Translations under genes and position numbers: made by a program
DNA from: Streptococcus sanguinis SK49
Lineage (GTDB): Bacteria > Bacillota > Bacilli > Lactobacillales > Streptococcaceae
Direction of reading: 5' to 3'
Assembly (NCBI RefSeq): GCF_000212815.1
Contig: NZ_GL890985.1
Span: 1,336,289 to 1,400,288 of the forward strand
Length of the DNA: 64,000 nt
Notes under the pieces: generated by a model
Databases searched by the model: none
What the model was told of the DNA's origin: nothing
Seen by the model: only the letters and a program-made list of their open reading frames with translations
In this document: one piece after another, positions 9,201 to 18,600 of the stretch
How the letters are laid out: every line of letters starts with the position of its first letter
Position numbering within the stretch: the first letter of the stretch is position 1

Positions 9201-11796
9201 CATCTTTCTCGACAAGACCTGCAAGACCGCCGACAGTTTGGTTTGTACTATCCGCATTTGACGAGATGGTAATCGTAGCTTTTGACTTATCAACTACTGC
9301 ATTGATTCCAGTCAGTTGACCTACCAATCCTCCGATATTGTATGGAGACCTCGTTTCATAGGAGTTGACAATTCTTCCCTTGAAACTGCTGTTCGTAATC
9401 TTAGAATTATCAGCCTTCCACACCAAGCCACCAATGCCACGTTCACCAGCCAGAACACCGTCTACATGGACATTGTTAATCCTTGTTGCATTATTCGCTT
9501 CATTTGCAAGGGCTCCAATATCAGTTTTCCCTGAGATATTTACATCTTTAAGAGCCAGATTTTCTACAGTAGCAGCGCCCAAAATGTCAAATAAAGGCTT
9601 CTTCAAATTATAAATAGTATAATGTTTTCCATCTTTACTACCAAAGAGTTTACCAGTAAATCTGCCCTTTATATAACTGCTAGCGCCATTTTCTAGCTCG
9701 ACCTCGTTAGCATTCAGACTAGCACCTAAATAATAGGTTCCTGCAAGATCATTATTTATAGCTTGAACCAAGTTACTAAAGGAAGTGAAGTTTGTGACTT
9801 CTTTCGCTGCCTTTTTAGCTAGATAGAAAGTAAAATTGTCCTCGTATTTATTGTCGACGTCCTGTTTTAATTTTTCAGCACTTGCTGTAATTTTATAAAC
9901 CGGCTGACCATCTTTCGTGCTATCGACTATTGAAGAAATGGGCAAGAAGACATCTTTAAATTTAGATGATTTCACCTTCACAAAATAATTCTCTTGATTG
10001 GTTGGAATGGCATCCAGAGAAACGTGCTGCTTGTATTTTCCATCAGTTAGACTATACAGCTCTACATCAGATACATTTCTTAGCTCGAAATTCTTTTCTG
10101 GTTCTTGCTTCTGTTCTTTCGGTTCTTGAGCTTTTTCAGCAGGATTTTCCGCTTCTGACGCCGCTGGTTCGATGTTTCCAGTATATTCTTGCGGAGGTTC
10201 TACCTGCTCAGGCTCAACAATCGCTCCAGATTGAGTTCCTGTGTATTCAGGCGACGGGGTGACTTGTTCAGGTTCTACTACTGCACCTGCTTGAGTCCCC
10301 GTATACTCTGGTAAGGATGTAGCTTGTTCAGGTGACACTACTGAACCTGCTTGAACACCAGTGTATTCAGGCAATGGAGTAACTTGTTCGGGTGCCACTA
10401 CTGCACCTGCTTGAACATCAGTGTATTCAGGTAATGGAGTAACTTGCTCAGGTTCTACTATTGCACCTGATTGAGTCCCCGTATACTCTGGTAAGGGAGC
10501 TACTTGTTCTGGCTCGACTACCGCGCCTGCTTGGGTTCCTGTGTGTTCTGGTAAGGGCGTCATTTGCGCAGGTTCTACTATTGCCCCGGATTGGACGCCT
10601 CCAATCTCTGGTTCAATTTGTTCAGGCTCAACGACGGCTCCAGATAGTGTACCTGAATACTCAGGCAAAGAAGGCACCTGCTCGGGCTCAACGATTGCAC
10701 CGGATTGGACGCCTGTGTACTCTGGTAATGGTGCGACTTGCTCAGGTTGAACCAAGTTAGAAGCTACTGGTTTGTCGCTAGGCGCGTCAAGTTTTTTAGT
10801 CCCTTTTTCCACTATTTTAGGAGTCGCTTCCTCTATTTTTGTCGAAAGAACTTCCCTAGAAACTTCCGAATTATCTACAGTGAAAATCCGAACGACTTCG
10901 ATTTTATGGCCTGGTTTGCCTTCTTGTTTTACTCTTACAGTACCTTCAGCTAAATCAGGATTCTCTTGTATTTGTTCTTCATAGGCTATCTCAGTTTCAA
11001 CGGCCTCTTCTTTGTATAATAGTTCTGGTTTAGTTACTCGGCCAGACAAGACTTCATCTTGAGGCTCAATTGTATTGACGCCAACCGTTTGATTTTTCAA
11101 TCCATTCTTATCAAAAGAAACAGAATAATCTAGCTTCTTATTTTGGTTTAAAACTTCTTTATCTAGATTAGCATTTTGCTGACTATCAAGAATCTTATTG
11201 TCTAATAATTTCTTAATCGATTCATCTTTTATGTAACCAACATAGGTATAGCCAGAGATTTCACTTGGTGACGGCAGACCTTCCCCAGCCGACACTTGAT
11301 ATTCCGCATTATACTGTAGCAAGATCCCATTTTCCAGCGCATCGACAGATAGTATCAAACCTCCTCCGACACTAGCCCCCACCAAAACAGTCAGTAGGAA
11401 CTTGCTTTTAACCTTTCTTTTGGACACAACAAAAACAACCAATCCTATCGTCGTTAACAGACCAGCCGTCATCATAGTATTGGAATTGTTACTATCGCCT
11501 GTATTCGGTAAGGTTGTTGATCCAGTATTTGAGTTTAACCTGTAGACAAGATAGTAAGTCTCCTGATCGCCTTCAGGCATTTTAGGAAATCCACTTACAA
11601 TCAACTCCTTTTCTTGCGGAGTTATTTCAGTATCTGTCACGTATTTATAGTGTACATTCAACTTTTCCTGTGCTTGAACAGAGTCAACCCCAACGATAGA
11701 CACAAAAAATAAATTAGAAATAGCAGCCGAAACAAGCCCGACAGCTAATTTCCTAAAAGCAAACCGAGTTTGCTTCTCCCCAAAAAACTTTTTCAT
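6232..11796 (-). CDS. iga: Immunoglobulin A1 protease (zinc metallopeptidase, M26 family)
   Basis: Cleaves the hinge of human IgA1, blunting mucosal antibody. The 1,854-residue product has a YSIRK-type signal peptide, an LPNTGD sorting motif unusually near the N terminus (about residues 96-101) followed by two hydrophobic segments, a Pro/Glu-rich block of twenty-residue repeats (about 350-545), GLUG-type motifs (for example IGGLVGQL), and a C-terminal peptidase domain. The zinc site is HEMTH at about 1494-1498 with a Glu at about 1518 (GLGPEFF). The ATG at 11796 is preferred to an upstream TTG at 11811 because AAAGGGA lies at the right distance before it. Family is certain; IgA1 specificity rather than ZmpB/ZmpC rests on the repeats, length and C terminus. 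Confidence 0.92.
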   Translation of the reverse strand: MKKFFGEKQTRFAFRKLAVGLVSAAISNLFFVSIVGVDSVQAQEKLNVHYKYVTDTEITPQEKELIVSGFPKMPEGDQETYYLVYRLNSNTGSTTLPNTGDSNNSNTMMTAGLLTTIGLVVFVVSKRKVKSKFLLTVLVGASVGGGLILSVDALENGILLQYNAEYQVSAGEGLPSPSEISGYTYVGYIKDESIKKLLDNKILDSQQNANLDKEVLNQNKKLDYSVSFDKNGLKNQTVGVNTIEPQDEVLSGRVTKPELLYKEEAVETEIAYEEQIQENPDLAEGTVRVKQEGKPGHKIEVVRIFTVDNSEVSREVLSTKIEEATPKIVEKGTKKLDAPSDKPVASNLVQPEQVAPLPEYTGVQSGAIVEPEQVPSLPEYSGTLSGAVVEPEQIEPEIGGVQSGAIVEPAQMTPLPEHTGTQAGAVVEPEQVAPLPEYTGTQSGAIVEPEQVTPLPEYTDVQAGAVVAPEQVTPLPEYTGVQAGSVVSPEQATSLPEYTGTQAGAVVEPEQVTPSPEYTGTQSGAIVEPEQVEPPQEYTGNIEPAASEAENPAEKAQEPKEQKQEPEKNFELRNVSDVELYSLTDGKYKQHVSLDAIPTNQENYFVKVKSSKFKDVFLPISSIVDSTKDGQPVYKITASAEKLKQDVDNKYEDNFTFYLAKKAAKEVTNFTSFSNLVQAINNDLAGTYYLGASLNANEVELENGASSYIKGRFTGKLFGSKDGKHYTIYNLKKPLFDILGAATVENLALKDVNISGKTDIGALANEANNATRINNVHVDGVLAGERGIGGLVWKADNSKITNSSFKGRIVNSYETRSPYNIGGLVGQLTGINAVVDKSKATITISSNADSTNQTVGGLAGLVEKDALISNSYAEGDINNVKRFGSVAGVAGYLWDKDSNEESRAGRLHNVLSDVNVMNGNAISGYHYKGMRITDSYSNKDNRVYKVTLEKDEVVTKESLEERGTILDASQIASKKSEINSLAVPTVETLLSSTNKESDFSKVEDYQASRALAYKNIEKLLPFYNKATIVKYGNLVKEDSALFEKEILSAVMMKDNEVITDIASHKEVANKLLIHYKDHSSEKLDLTYQSDFSKLAEYRVGDTGLIYTPNQFLHSHGSIINEVLPDLRAVDYQSEAIRNILGISSGVSLTELYLEEQFAKTKENLANTLEKLLSADAVIASENQTINGYVVDKIKRNKEALLLGLTYLERWYNFNYGDVNIKDLVMYHMDFFGKGNASPLDTIIELGKSGYNNLLAKNNVDAYSISLANNNGTKDLFSTIANYREVFLPNKTNNQWFKEQTKAYIVEEKSAIDEVRVKQEQAGSKYSIGVYDRITSDTWKYRNMILPLLTMPERSVFVISTISSLGFGAYDRYRNNEHRAGAELNKFVEDNAQETAKRQRDHYDYWYRILDEQGREKLYRNILLYDAYKFGDDTTVGKATAEAQFDSSNPAMKYFFGPVGNKVVHNKHGAYATGDSVYYMGYRMLDKDGAITYTHEMTHDSDNEIYLGGYGRRSGLGPEFFAKGLLQAPDHPDDATITVNSILKYDKNDATEKSRLQVLDPTKRFQNADDLKNYVHNMFDVIYMLEYLEGMSIVNRLSDVQKVNALRKVENKYVRDADGNDVYATNVIKNITMADAQKLNSFDSLIENDILSAREYKNGDVERNGYHTIKLFSPIYSALSSEKGTPGDLMGRRMAYELLAAKGFKDGMVPYISNQYEDDAKQNGKTISIYGKTRGLVTDDLVLRKVFNGQFNSWTEFKKAMYEERKNKFDSLNKVTFDDTRQPWTSFATKTISTVEELQTLMDEAVLKDANDNWYSWSGYKPEHDSAVHKLKKAVFKAYLDQTKDFRTSIFENQK
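10170..10749 (-). repeat. 60-bp tandem repeats in iga (20-residue units)
   Basis: Nine full or near-full units plus a partial tenth, each resembling EPEQVTPLPEYTGTQSGAIV. The third unit is shortened to 18 residues. This matches the known repeat block of the S. sanguinis enzyme and probably forms an extended stalk between wall anchor and peptidase. Confidence 0.85.
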
Positions 11797-11979
11797 TAAA
11801 ATCCCTTTCAAATTATTCTAAAAAGAATAACAAATCCTTTACTTTAAACCAGAGAATGAGCAACAGTAAGCCATTGCATTCATTCATCTGAATCCCCCTA
11901 ACAAAAATCTCCTAATCAACAATCTCATATAACTTTTATCTTATTCATAATATCTCCTAAACCTCAATAATCTGTCTCA

Positions 11980-11988
11980 ATTATATCA
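11980..11988 (-). promoter_or_regulatory. Extended -10 promoter for iga
   Basis: Minus-strand TGATATAAT (TGnTATAAT, extended -10) with no good -35. Transcription would start near 11973 with a leader of about 175 nt. The stretch 11797-12142 contains this promoter, a terminator hairpin and one copy of the att repeat; no gene was seen. Confidence 0.45.
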
Positions 11989-12039
11989 TACAATCCTATT
12001 TTTTGTTAGCGCTTTAACATAAAAATGATTTTGGATACA

Positions 12040-12067
12040 AACAACCAAGTCTTTCGACTTGGTTGTT
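12040..12067 (-). terminator. Strong bidirectional hairpin, probably the original rplL terminator
   Basis: A perfect 12-bp stem (AACAACCAAGTC 12040-12051, GACTTGGTTGTT 12056-12067) with loop TTTC. It lies just beyond the att copy carrying the rplL 3' end, where the rplL terminator would have stood before the element inserted. It now also follows the integrase. Confidence 0.7.
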
Positions 12068-12081
12068 TTCTATGATTGGAA

Positions 12082-12109
12082 ACTCTATTATTTAAGAGTA
12101 ACTGAAGCG
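12082..12109 (-). repeat. Distal attachment site of the rplL-integrated element
   Basis: Twenty-eight bases identical to 22317-22344. On the minus strand they encode the last rplL codons and stop (..SVTLK-stop), out of context here. Together the copies bound a 10,235-bp insertion. The integrase 3' end lies only 33 bp away, the usual arrangement for a site-specific integrating element. Confidence 0.85.
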
Positions 12110-12142
12110 TCGTTGCTTTAATTGTTCTCATACAGCTATTTT

Positions 12143-13354
12143 TTACTTAGTTCCTCCACTTGGCGGGATTGTGGCGGGATTTGCAGTTAGTCCGAGCTCT
12201 CCTAACACCTCTGTTATTTCAGCACCGCCAGTAACAATCTGTCTATCATAGAAATGAGAATAGGTGTTTAGTGTTGTAGCTTTGTCCGTTCTTCCTGAAC
12301 GAGCCGAGACATACAAAACATCTTTTTTTAGAACGTTTATCATGAATGAATCATGACTATGACGTAGACCTTTCCCAGTAATAACAGGAACCTTAGCCGC
12401 TAGTGCATGCCTTTTTAACATTCGACTTAAGGTAGATTTGTTCATTTGAGAGTTAAACCGTGCTAACACGAAATTATCTTCTCTATTATACACTTGTACA
12501 GTTCTCCAATTTTGCAACACTTTAACAGTTTCGTCATCTATTTCTAAGAAACGCATTCCTGCCCTAGTTTTTGTCTGCTCTTTTCGAACGTATTTCCCAT
12601 TCCCTTGATATTCTAGGGTAGACTGAATATGAATAACTTTATTTTTAAGATCTATGTCTGATCACTTTAAACTAAGACCCTCAGAGACTCGCATCCCCGT
12701 CATAAAATAAAGCCAGATAGCCGTATAAAACTGCCTCTCTTCATAAACTGTCTGATCAAAAGTTTTTAATACCTTTTCAAGTTCCTCTACAGTCCAAAAT
12801 TCAGTTTTCGGTTTTTCTCCTTTAGGATTGTCTAACTTTCGACAAAGATTATTCTCAATGTATTCCAAGCGTTCTGCATAATTTAAGCACTTCTTCAGTT
12901 TACACCAAAGTCCTTTTGCGTAGTTTGGAGAGTAGTCTTCCATTAAAGATAATCTAAAATCTTCACATTCCCGAACATTGATTTCAGACAATTTCTTGTC
13001 AGCAAAAACTTCAATAAAAGTCTTATACTGAGGATAAGCTGTTTGAAAGGTTACGGACTGAACAGTTTTCTTATAATAAGGCAAATAAACATCTTCCATA
13101 AATTTTGAAAATGGAATATCTAATTGTGGTCTTTTTGCACTAACACTAGCTATTTTAGCATTGTATTCAGTTCTTATCCTACAGACTTCGTCAAAGGCTT
13201 GCTTTTCTGTTTTAAAATCAATTCCAAATTGATCTTTATAAGATTTAACCCTAAACCTCCTTCGGTCACCCGTAGTTGGATCTACACTGAATTCAACCTC
13301 ATAGTAAATTTTTCCTTTCTTATTTCGACTTACGCATTTATATTTTTTACTCAT
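12143..13354 (-). pseudogene. Tyrosine recombinase (integrase), disrupted by an in-frame TGA
   Basis: The reading frame covers 404 codons but carries TGA at codon 231 (12660-12662), probably a mutated Trp codon (LSLK-stop-SDIDLKNK). Both halves keep one frame and normal sequence, so this is a single recent lesson of decay. The N-terminal part has a DNA-binding and SAM-like core domain; the catalytic domain contains the first Arg (TGMRVSEG), LRHSH and the nucleophile Tyr region (LNTYSHFYD). The residue usually His in the late GH motif is Arg here (SGRTDK). A fragment beginning at 12556 (MRFLEIDD) could be translated but lacks the first catalytic Arg. The gene overlaps the DUF3173 gene upstream by 8 bp. 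Confidence 0.88.
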
Positions 13355-13598
13355 TTTGTTCCTTTCTTTCAGAAAGCAACTTAAAGCCGAGTAATTCTTC
13401 TACAATATACTTAGGAGCTAAATTAAGACGTGAATTATCAAATGGTGATTTACTTAATTCTACCACATTATTTGATAAAGCTCTAGATTCTTCAAATTTT
13501 CGAACAGCAATTAACTTTGCTTGTCTTATAATATCCCGTGCCGTATGTTCAGGAAAACCTAATTTCATTAATTCTGTATGATTTATTGTTTGCATCAT
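13347..13598 (-). CDS. DUF3173 family protein, probable excisionase-like partner of the integrase
   Basis: An 83-residue protein (MMQTINHTELMKLGFPEHTA...) matching the small DUF3173 proteins that precede integrases in streptococcal integrative elements. The LGFPEHTARDIIRQAK segment looks like a helix-turn-helix. Its 3' end overlaps the integrase start. A role in excision directionality is inferred from size and position, not shown. The RBS before the ATG pair is weak (AGAAGAG). The frame itself is intact although the integrase is broken. Confidence 0.7.
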   Translation of the reverse strand: MMQTINHTELMKLGFPEHTARDIIRQAKLIAVRKFEESRALSNNVVELSKSPFDNSRLNLAPKYIVEELLGFKLLSERKEQNE

Positions 13599-13930
13599 CT
13601 CTTCTTTCTACTTTTTATTGCATAGATTTCAATCTTTTGATTAAGCTTAGAATGGTTCAACAAGTTAGATCATTAACAAAAAGTCATAAACTACTTTTCT
13701 ATAAAATAATTGTACATAGCATAATAGTCAAATTTCATCTATATTTTCGAAATGATAAAGTAAAGGTATCTTGTAAAGTCGTAGGGCTCTATGGCGCTAG
13801 ATGTCGTTTTACAAATTGGCAAGAGACCTGTTTTAGTTCAAATTTTATCAAAGCATGTGGGATATGCCGGACATCATATTGGAAATGAAATCACTAAAAT
13901 AAGGAATCCATTCAAGACAAAGAAGTAAAC
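13599..13930. other. Non-coding stretch 5' of the IS110-type remnant
   Basis: No credible gene in these 332 bp. The stretch precedes the transposase remnant and probably contains the left end of that element. In IS110-group elements this non-coding end specifies the bridge RNA that guides recombination; whether a remnant survives here cannot be decided by eye. Confidence 0.4.
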
Positions 13931-14627
13931 ATGATATGGATAAGTTTTAGGAATTGATGTGAGTAAAGCAAACTCTGAAGTAGCTATTCTTATCAACGGA
14001 CAAAATATACATGGTTACTACTCTATGCCCAATGGTACGATTGGATTTAATCACCTACTGAAAGACCTGAAAACAGAGCAACACAACAGATATTATATTC
14101 CAAGCTACGGGTGTCTATTCTCACCGTCCTCAAGCATTTCTAGATAATAATGGATACGCTTATATACGTCTTAACCTTCTGGAAGCTAAAAACAGTTGAA
14201 TAGTCTGCGAGCACGGAAAATAGATAAAATTGATGTAGACAAATTAGCTTCCTCACAAATTTGTCTTAAATCGTAAAACAACTTATAGTGACCCCAGCCG
14301 ATTCTATCAGAATCTGACAGAAGATATCGTAAGGCCTAAGAAAATAGGTTACACAAGGTTCTTCAAGTTTCCTTCCCAGAAATCGAGAGCTTGCTCTCTA
14401 TACCTACAGGATAGCAATATTGGAATCTCTTGACGGTCTTCCCAACCAAACAATATCTTTATTAATATTGATCTCAAACACTTTTAATCTGGTGATTATC
14501 TGGCACAGGAACATATTACCAAGCGTAGTAATCCTTACACTAGAAAAATCCTATATAAATATATTCATAACATCGCTTCAGCTAGTCACACCAATCCATA
14601 TCACATTGCAGACTTCTATGAGAATCA
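13931..14627 (+). pseudogene. IS110-family transposase remnant, N-terminal and central part
   Basis: Fragments of one transposase appear in shifting frames: GIDVSKANSEVAI with NHLLKDLK (about 13956-14075), then TGVYSHRPQAFLD (about 14108), a KIDKID segment (about 14220), NRLHKVLQ-like residues, and SGDYLAQEHITKR through NIASASHTNPYHIADFYE (to 14627). This is the order in IS110/IS116/IS902 enzymes, including the N-terminal DEDD-like GIDVSK motif. Multiple frameshifts, stops and internal losses make it non-functional. An IS200-type element interrupts it after the HIADFYE segment, and the final codons resume at 15317. Confidence 0.8.
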
Positions 14628-15313
14628 AAACCACCAGTGTAAACTGGTGGTTTATTCTGCGGCTGTAAGCCGCTTCTACCGGTCAGGGGTAAAAGCCCGC
14701 CGAAATAGCTTCCTCGCGCACCACTTTCCCGAGCAGGTACTTAAGCACCTTGACTTACTTTCTCCTATTCATTTCGCCAGTAAACGGATCTACTGCCTCG
14801 AATAAAGTAAGCTGGTCTGCTACTCTGTCTTCTTGTAATTGATTTTGAATATATTCAGCTATCACTTTCTGATTACGGCCTACCGTATCTACATAATAGC
14901 CTCTGCACCAAAACTTTCGATTCTCATATTTGTATTTTAAATTCGCATGCTTATCAAAAATCATCAAGCTGCTATTTCCCTTTAAATATCCCATGAAAGC
15001 CGAAACACTGAGTTTGGGCGGGATACTGACAAGCATATGAATATGATCGAAACAAGCATTGGCTTAATGTATGGTCACACCTTTTCTCTCACATAAGTCA
15101 CGTATGATTTTTCCGATACTAGCTTTATATCTGCCGTAAATGATTTGACGACGATACTTTGGTATATGATAAACTTTCATTAGCCTCTCTCATGAGATAT
15201 CTCCTTTGTGATGTTTAGTAGTGGCGGGGAAACCACTTCTATCTTATCAGTTTAGGAGGTTCTTTTCTTACCACGCTAAAAGCTATCCGGAACCACTAGC
15301 ATAGCTAGTGGTT
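14628..15313 (-). mobile_element. IS200/IS605-type insertion sequence (TnpA only), decayed
   Basis: About 690 bp bounded by subterminal hairpins: an 11-bp stem with loop GTAA at 14628-14653 and a 10-bp stem with loop ATA at 15291-15313. This size, hairpin ends and a single Y1 transposase are characteristic of IS200-type elements. It sits inside the IS110-type transposase gene, whose reading resumes on the far side, so it arrived later. Confidence 0.8.
14755..15180 (-). pseudogene. tnpA: IS200-type transposase TnpA, nonsense-disrupted
   Basis: Single-strand Y1 transposase. The frame runs from ATG at 15180 (MKVYHIPKYRRQ) and contains TAA at codon 39 (15064-15066), where relatives have an acidic residue before Ala-His/Asn-Ala. 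The HUH metal motif (DHIHMLV) lies just after the stop, and the catalytic Tyr region is in the intact downstream part (14755-15036). Compared with relatives that read YHIVFTPKYRR, the start lacks about three codons. Without the first 38 residues the remainder is unlikely to work. Confidence 0.8.
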
Positions 15314-15316
15314 TTC

Positions 15317-15448
15317 AAGAGACAACAAAGAAGACAATCGCAGACGACTTTAACTAAGCCACATGCGATTGTCTTAATACATCAACTCATCAGGATAATG
15401 TATTACCTTGTAATGCATAACAAACTTTACAACTATACTTCAACTTAA
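15317..15448 (+). pseudogene. IS110-family transposase remnant, C-terminal part
   Basis: A 43-codon open stretch ending in TAA (KRQQRRQSQTTLTKPHAIV through MYYLVMHNKLYNYTST). It is the expected continuation of the IADFYE segment left at 14627. Its conserved MYYL...NKLYNY tail is typical of these transposases. It shows that the IS200-type element split one gene. Confidence 0.75.
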
Positions 15449-15679
15449 AATCATTAAAGTCAACTATGCCCTATCATTGTAACAGCTCGTTTCAAAAGAT
15501 GTCAGATGAGGTGTATCTTTAGTGTACCAAAATTTTCAAAAAACAGCTCGAACTCATCCTTAAAATATTACCTTAATACTCAATGAGAATATATTTTGAA
15601 CTGGAAATCCGCATTACCCTTGACAAATAGTAGAAAAGAATCTAAATATTTCTCTTATTTATGTATACATAGAAAAAAT

Positions 15680-18600
15680 TTAGTCTTCTTTTTTCTTGCG
15701 AGTTACAAGACCAAATCCACTCATCAGACCAAGGATACCAAGAGCTGCAAGGGCAGAAGGAGCTTCTGTACCGGTTTTAGGCAATTCTTTAAGAGTGCTC
15801 TTAACTGGTGTTTTACCCGCTGGTTCTTGTTTGCGTGGAGTGACCTTTTTTCTGTAAACATGGACTGTATTTCCATCTTTATCAGTTATCGTCTTGATAA
15901 ATTCATAGCCCGGAATATCTTTCTTAGGTTGTTCGCCGTCTTCGCTTGGATGTCCTGGAATTTCATTGCCTTCCTTATCCTTATGACTGGTCTTCACTTT
16001 TTCGTAGACATGCTCTGTGTCACCGTTTGGAAGTTTCTTAGTCTCTACGAAGCGGTAACCTGGAATATCTTTCTTCGGTTGTTGGCCGTCTTCGCTTGGG
16101 TGGCCTGGAATTTCATTGCCTTCCTTATCCTTATGACTAGTCTTAACCTTCTCATAAACGTGTTCTGTGTCGCCATTTGGAAGTTTCTTAGTCTCTACGA
16201 AGCGGTAACCTGGAATATCTTTCTTCGGTTGTTCACCGTCTTCGGTTGGGTGGCCTGGAATTTCATTCCTTCCTTATCCTTATGACTGGTCTTAACCTTC
16301 TCATAAACGTGCTCTGTGTCACCGTTTGGAAGTTTCTTAGTCTCTACGAAGCGGTAACCTGGAATATCTTTCTTTGGTTGTTCACCGTCTTCGCTTGGAT
16401 GTCCTGGGATTTCATTGCCTTCCTTATCCTTATGACTGGTCTTAACCTTCTCATAAACGTGCTCTGTATCACCATTTGGAAGTTTCTTAGTCTCTACGAA
16501 GCGGTAACCTGGAATATCTTTCTTAGGTTGTTCACCGTCTTCGCTTGGGTGGCCTGGAATTTCATTCCCTTCCTTATCCTTATGACTAGTCTTAACCTTC
16601 TCATAAACGTGCTCTGTATCACCGTTTGGAAGTTTCTTAGTCTCTACGAAGCGGTAACCTGGAATATCTTTCTTCGGTTGTTCACCGTCTTCGCTTGGAT
16701 AACCTGGAATCTCATTGCCTTCCTTATCCTTGTGACTAGTCTTCACTTTTTCGTAGACATGTTCTGTGTCACCGTTTGGAAGTTTCTTAGTCTCTACGAA
16801 GTGGTAGCCTGGGATATCTTTCTTCGGTTGTTCGCCGTCTTCGGTTGGGTGGCCTGGAATTTCATTCCCTTCCTTATCCTTATGACTAGTCTTAACCTTC
16901 TCATAAACGTGCTCTGTATCACCGTTTGGAAGTTTCTTAGTCTCTACGAAGCGGTAGCCTGGAATATCTTTCTTAGGTTGTTGGCCGTCTTCGGTTGGAA
17001 TTAATGTATTCCCCTCAGTATCTACAAATGAAGTAATTGGACGTACAGTTGGTGTGTATTTTGCAGTTATTTCTGTTCCGTTCTTATCAACTCGTTTGAC
17101 TGTAACTCCTGAAGCCTTCCCAACAAAGTCTTTTTCTGGTGTGAAAGTTACCACACCATTTTCATCAATGGTATAAGTTCCTTCTCCCGGAACAACTTTC
17201 TTAGTTGTGCCATCATCAAAGGTTGGTTTAACATTTTCATCAATTTCAACAGTCTTCTCCACACCGTTTACTTCAACTTTACCACCAGTAAAAGTTGGTG
17301 TACCGTTTTGTGTTTGTCCTTTAGGTCCTTCAGACTCATCATCTGTAGAAGTTGGTTTAACAGGTATTACAGTTGGAGTATACGTTGCTGTAGCAGTTGC
17401 TGTAATATCCGTATCATTAGCATCTTTTCCTAATTTTGCAGTAAGTGAAACTGTGACAGGTGTAGCTGTACCGGTAAATGTCTTCAATGGAACAAAAGTT
17501 ACTTCACCTGTTTCATTATTAATTGAGTAGGTACCCTGACCATCAATTGTTAGAGTATCAACAAATCCACCTGTTTTTGGATCTACTAACTTAGCAGGCG
17601 AAGAAGCACTTGGTTTTACTGGTGATCCATCTCCAACAGATGTAAAGGTTGGAGTTTCTTTTTGAGTAGCACCTTGAATATCAGTCGAAGTCACATTATG
17701 TCCTTCAATCGTATTAGTTACTGTAATATGGTAGGTTGTTGTAGCGGTTGATGAATCAACTCCATGATCAACTCCCGACTCAGTTCCACCGATTGTTGCT
17801 TCAGTAGTATAATTTCCATTACTATCAATAACATCAATCTTAACAGTATATACTCCTACTTCATTTAAGCTATATCCACTAGCAATATTATAGTTATTTG
17901 CATCTTGTTTGGTATCAAATACTTTTTGAACTCCTGAAGGCGATGTTACTGTGATTCGAGTGATATAGGTAGTTTTTCCATATTTAGTATCTTCAGAGTC
18001 TGAGATGCTTACTGCAGCTTTTGCTTCATTACGAAGGTCAACAACTGTACCTTTTGTTGAAGTATAATCTTGTGAAGTTGCTGTTGGTTTTGTATTTACT
18101 ACAGTTGCCACATCAGTATTTGTTGCAATCGTCCCTCTAATAATACCACCAAATCCTGACTTAGTATGAACTTCCCAAGAGTCATTTTCAAGCTTAGTAG
18201 CAGTCACCTCAGTTCCATCAGATGACGCCCAGGTATTTGAATGTTTATCGTAAGTGACAGTTACTGACATTCCATCTCCTACCTGATTAGTATTCCTAGA
18301 AACATAAATCGTTTCTGGACGAGTTGGCGTTTCTACACTTGTCACTTTCCCAGTGCTATCAAGCTGTCGAATGTACTCATAGATATAAAATTTCATACCA
18401 CCGTCTTGCTGAGCTTCTGTGTACACTTGACGTTTAGTCCATCTTGTCGTACCATCACCATTCAGTGTTTTACTTTCAGCATAGTCGCCAGGTAACTCCC
18501 AGTGTCCGGTAGCCCTATTAAAAGTCGCAGTATGTTTTTGCCCATCCGTTCCATTTAACTCAACTTGTTCACGTAAGAAAGTTCCCTTAACATTTTCAAC

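Noticed and set aside
15331..15375. Inverted repeat AAGACAATCGC/GCGATTGTCTT as a terminator
   Set aside because: It lies in the coding C terminus of the IS110-type remnant, has a 23-nt loop and no proper T run; probably coincidental.
16260..16270. Phase-variable homopolymer tract behind the frameshift
   Set aside because: The tract is only three Cs in sister repeats, too short for usual slipped-strand switching; random loss or sequencing error is simpler.
15596..17004. Plus-strand frames with repeated hydrophobic units (ILMTGLNLLINVLC)
   Set aside because: They mirror the 150-bp repeats of the minus-strand surface protein; the apparent membrane protein is an artefact of antisense translation.
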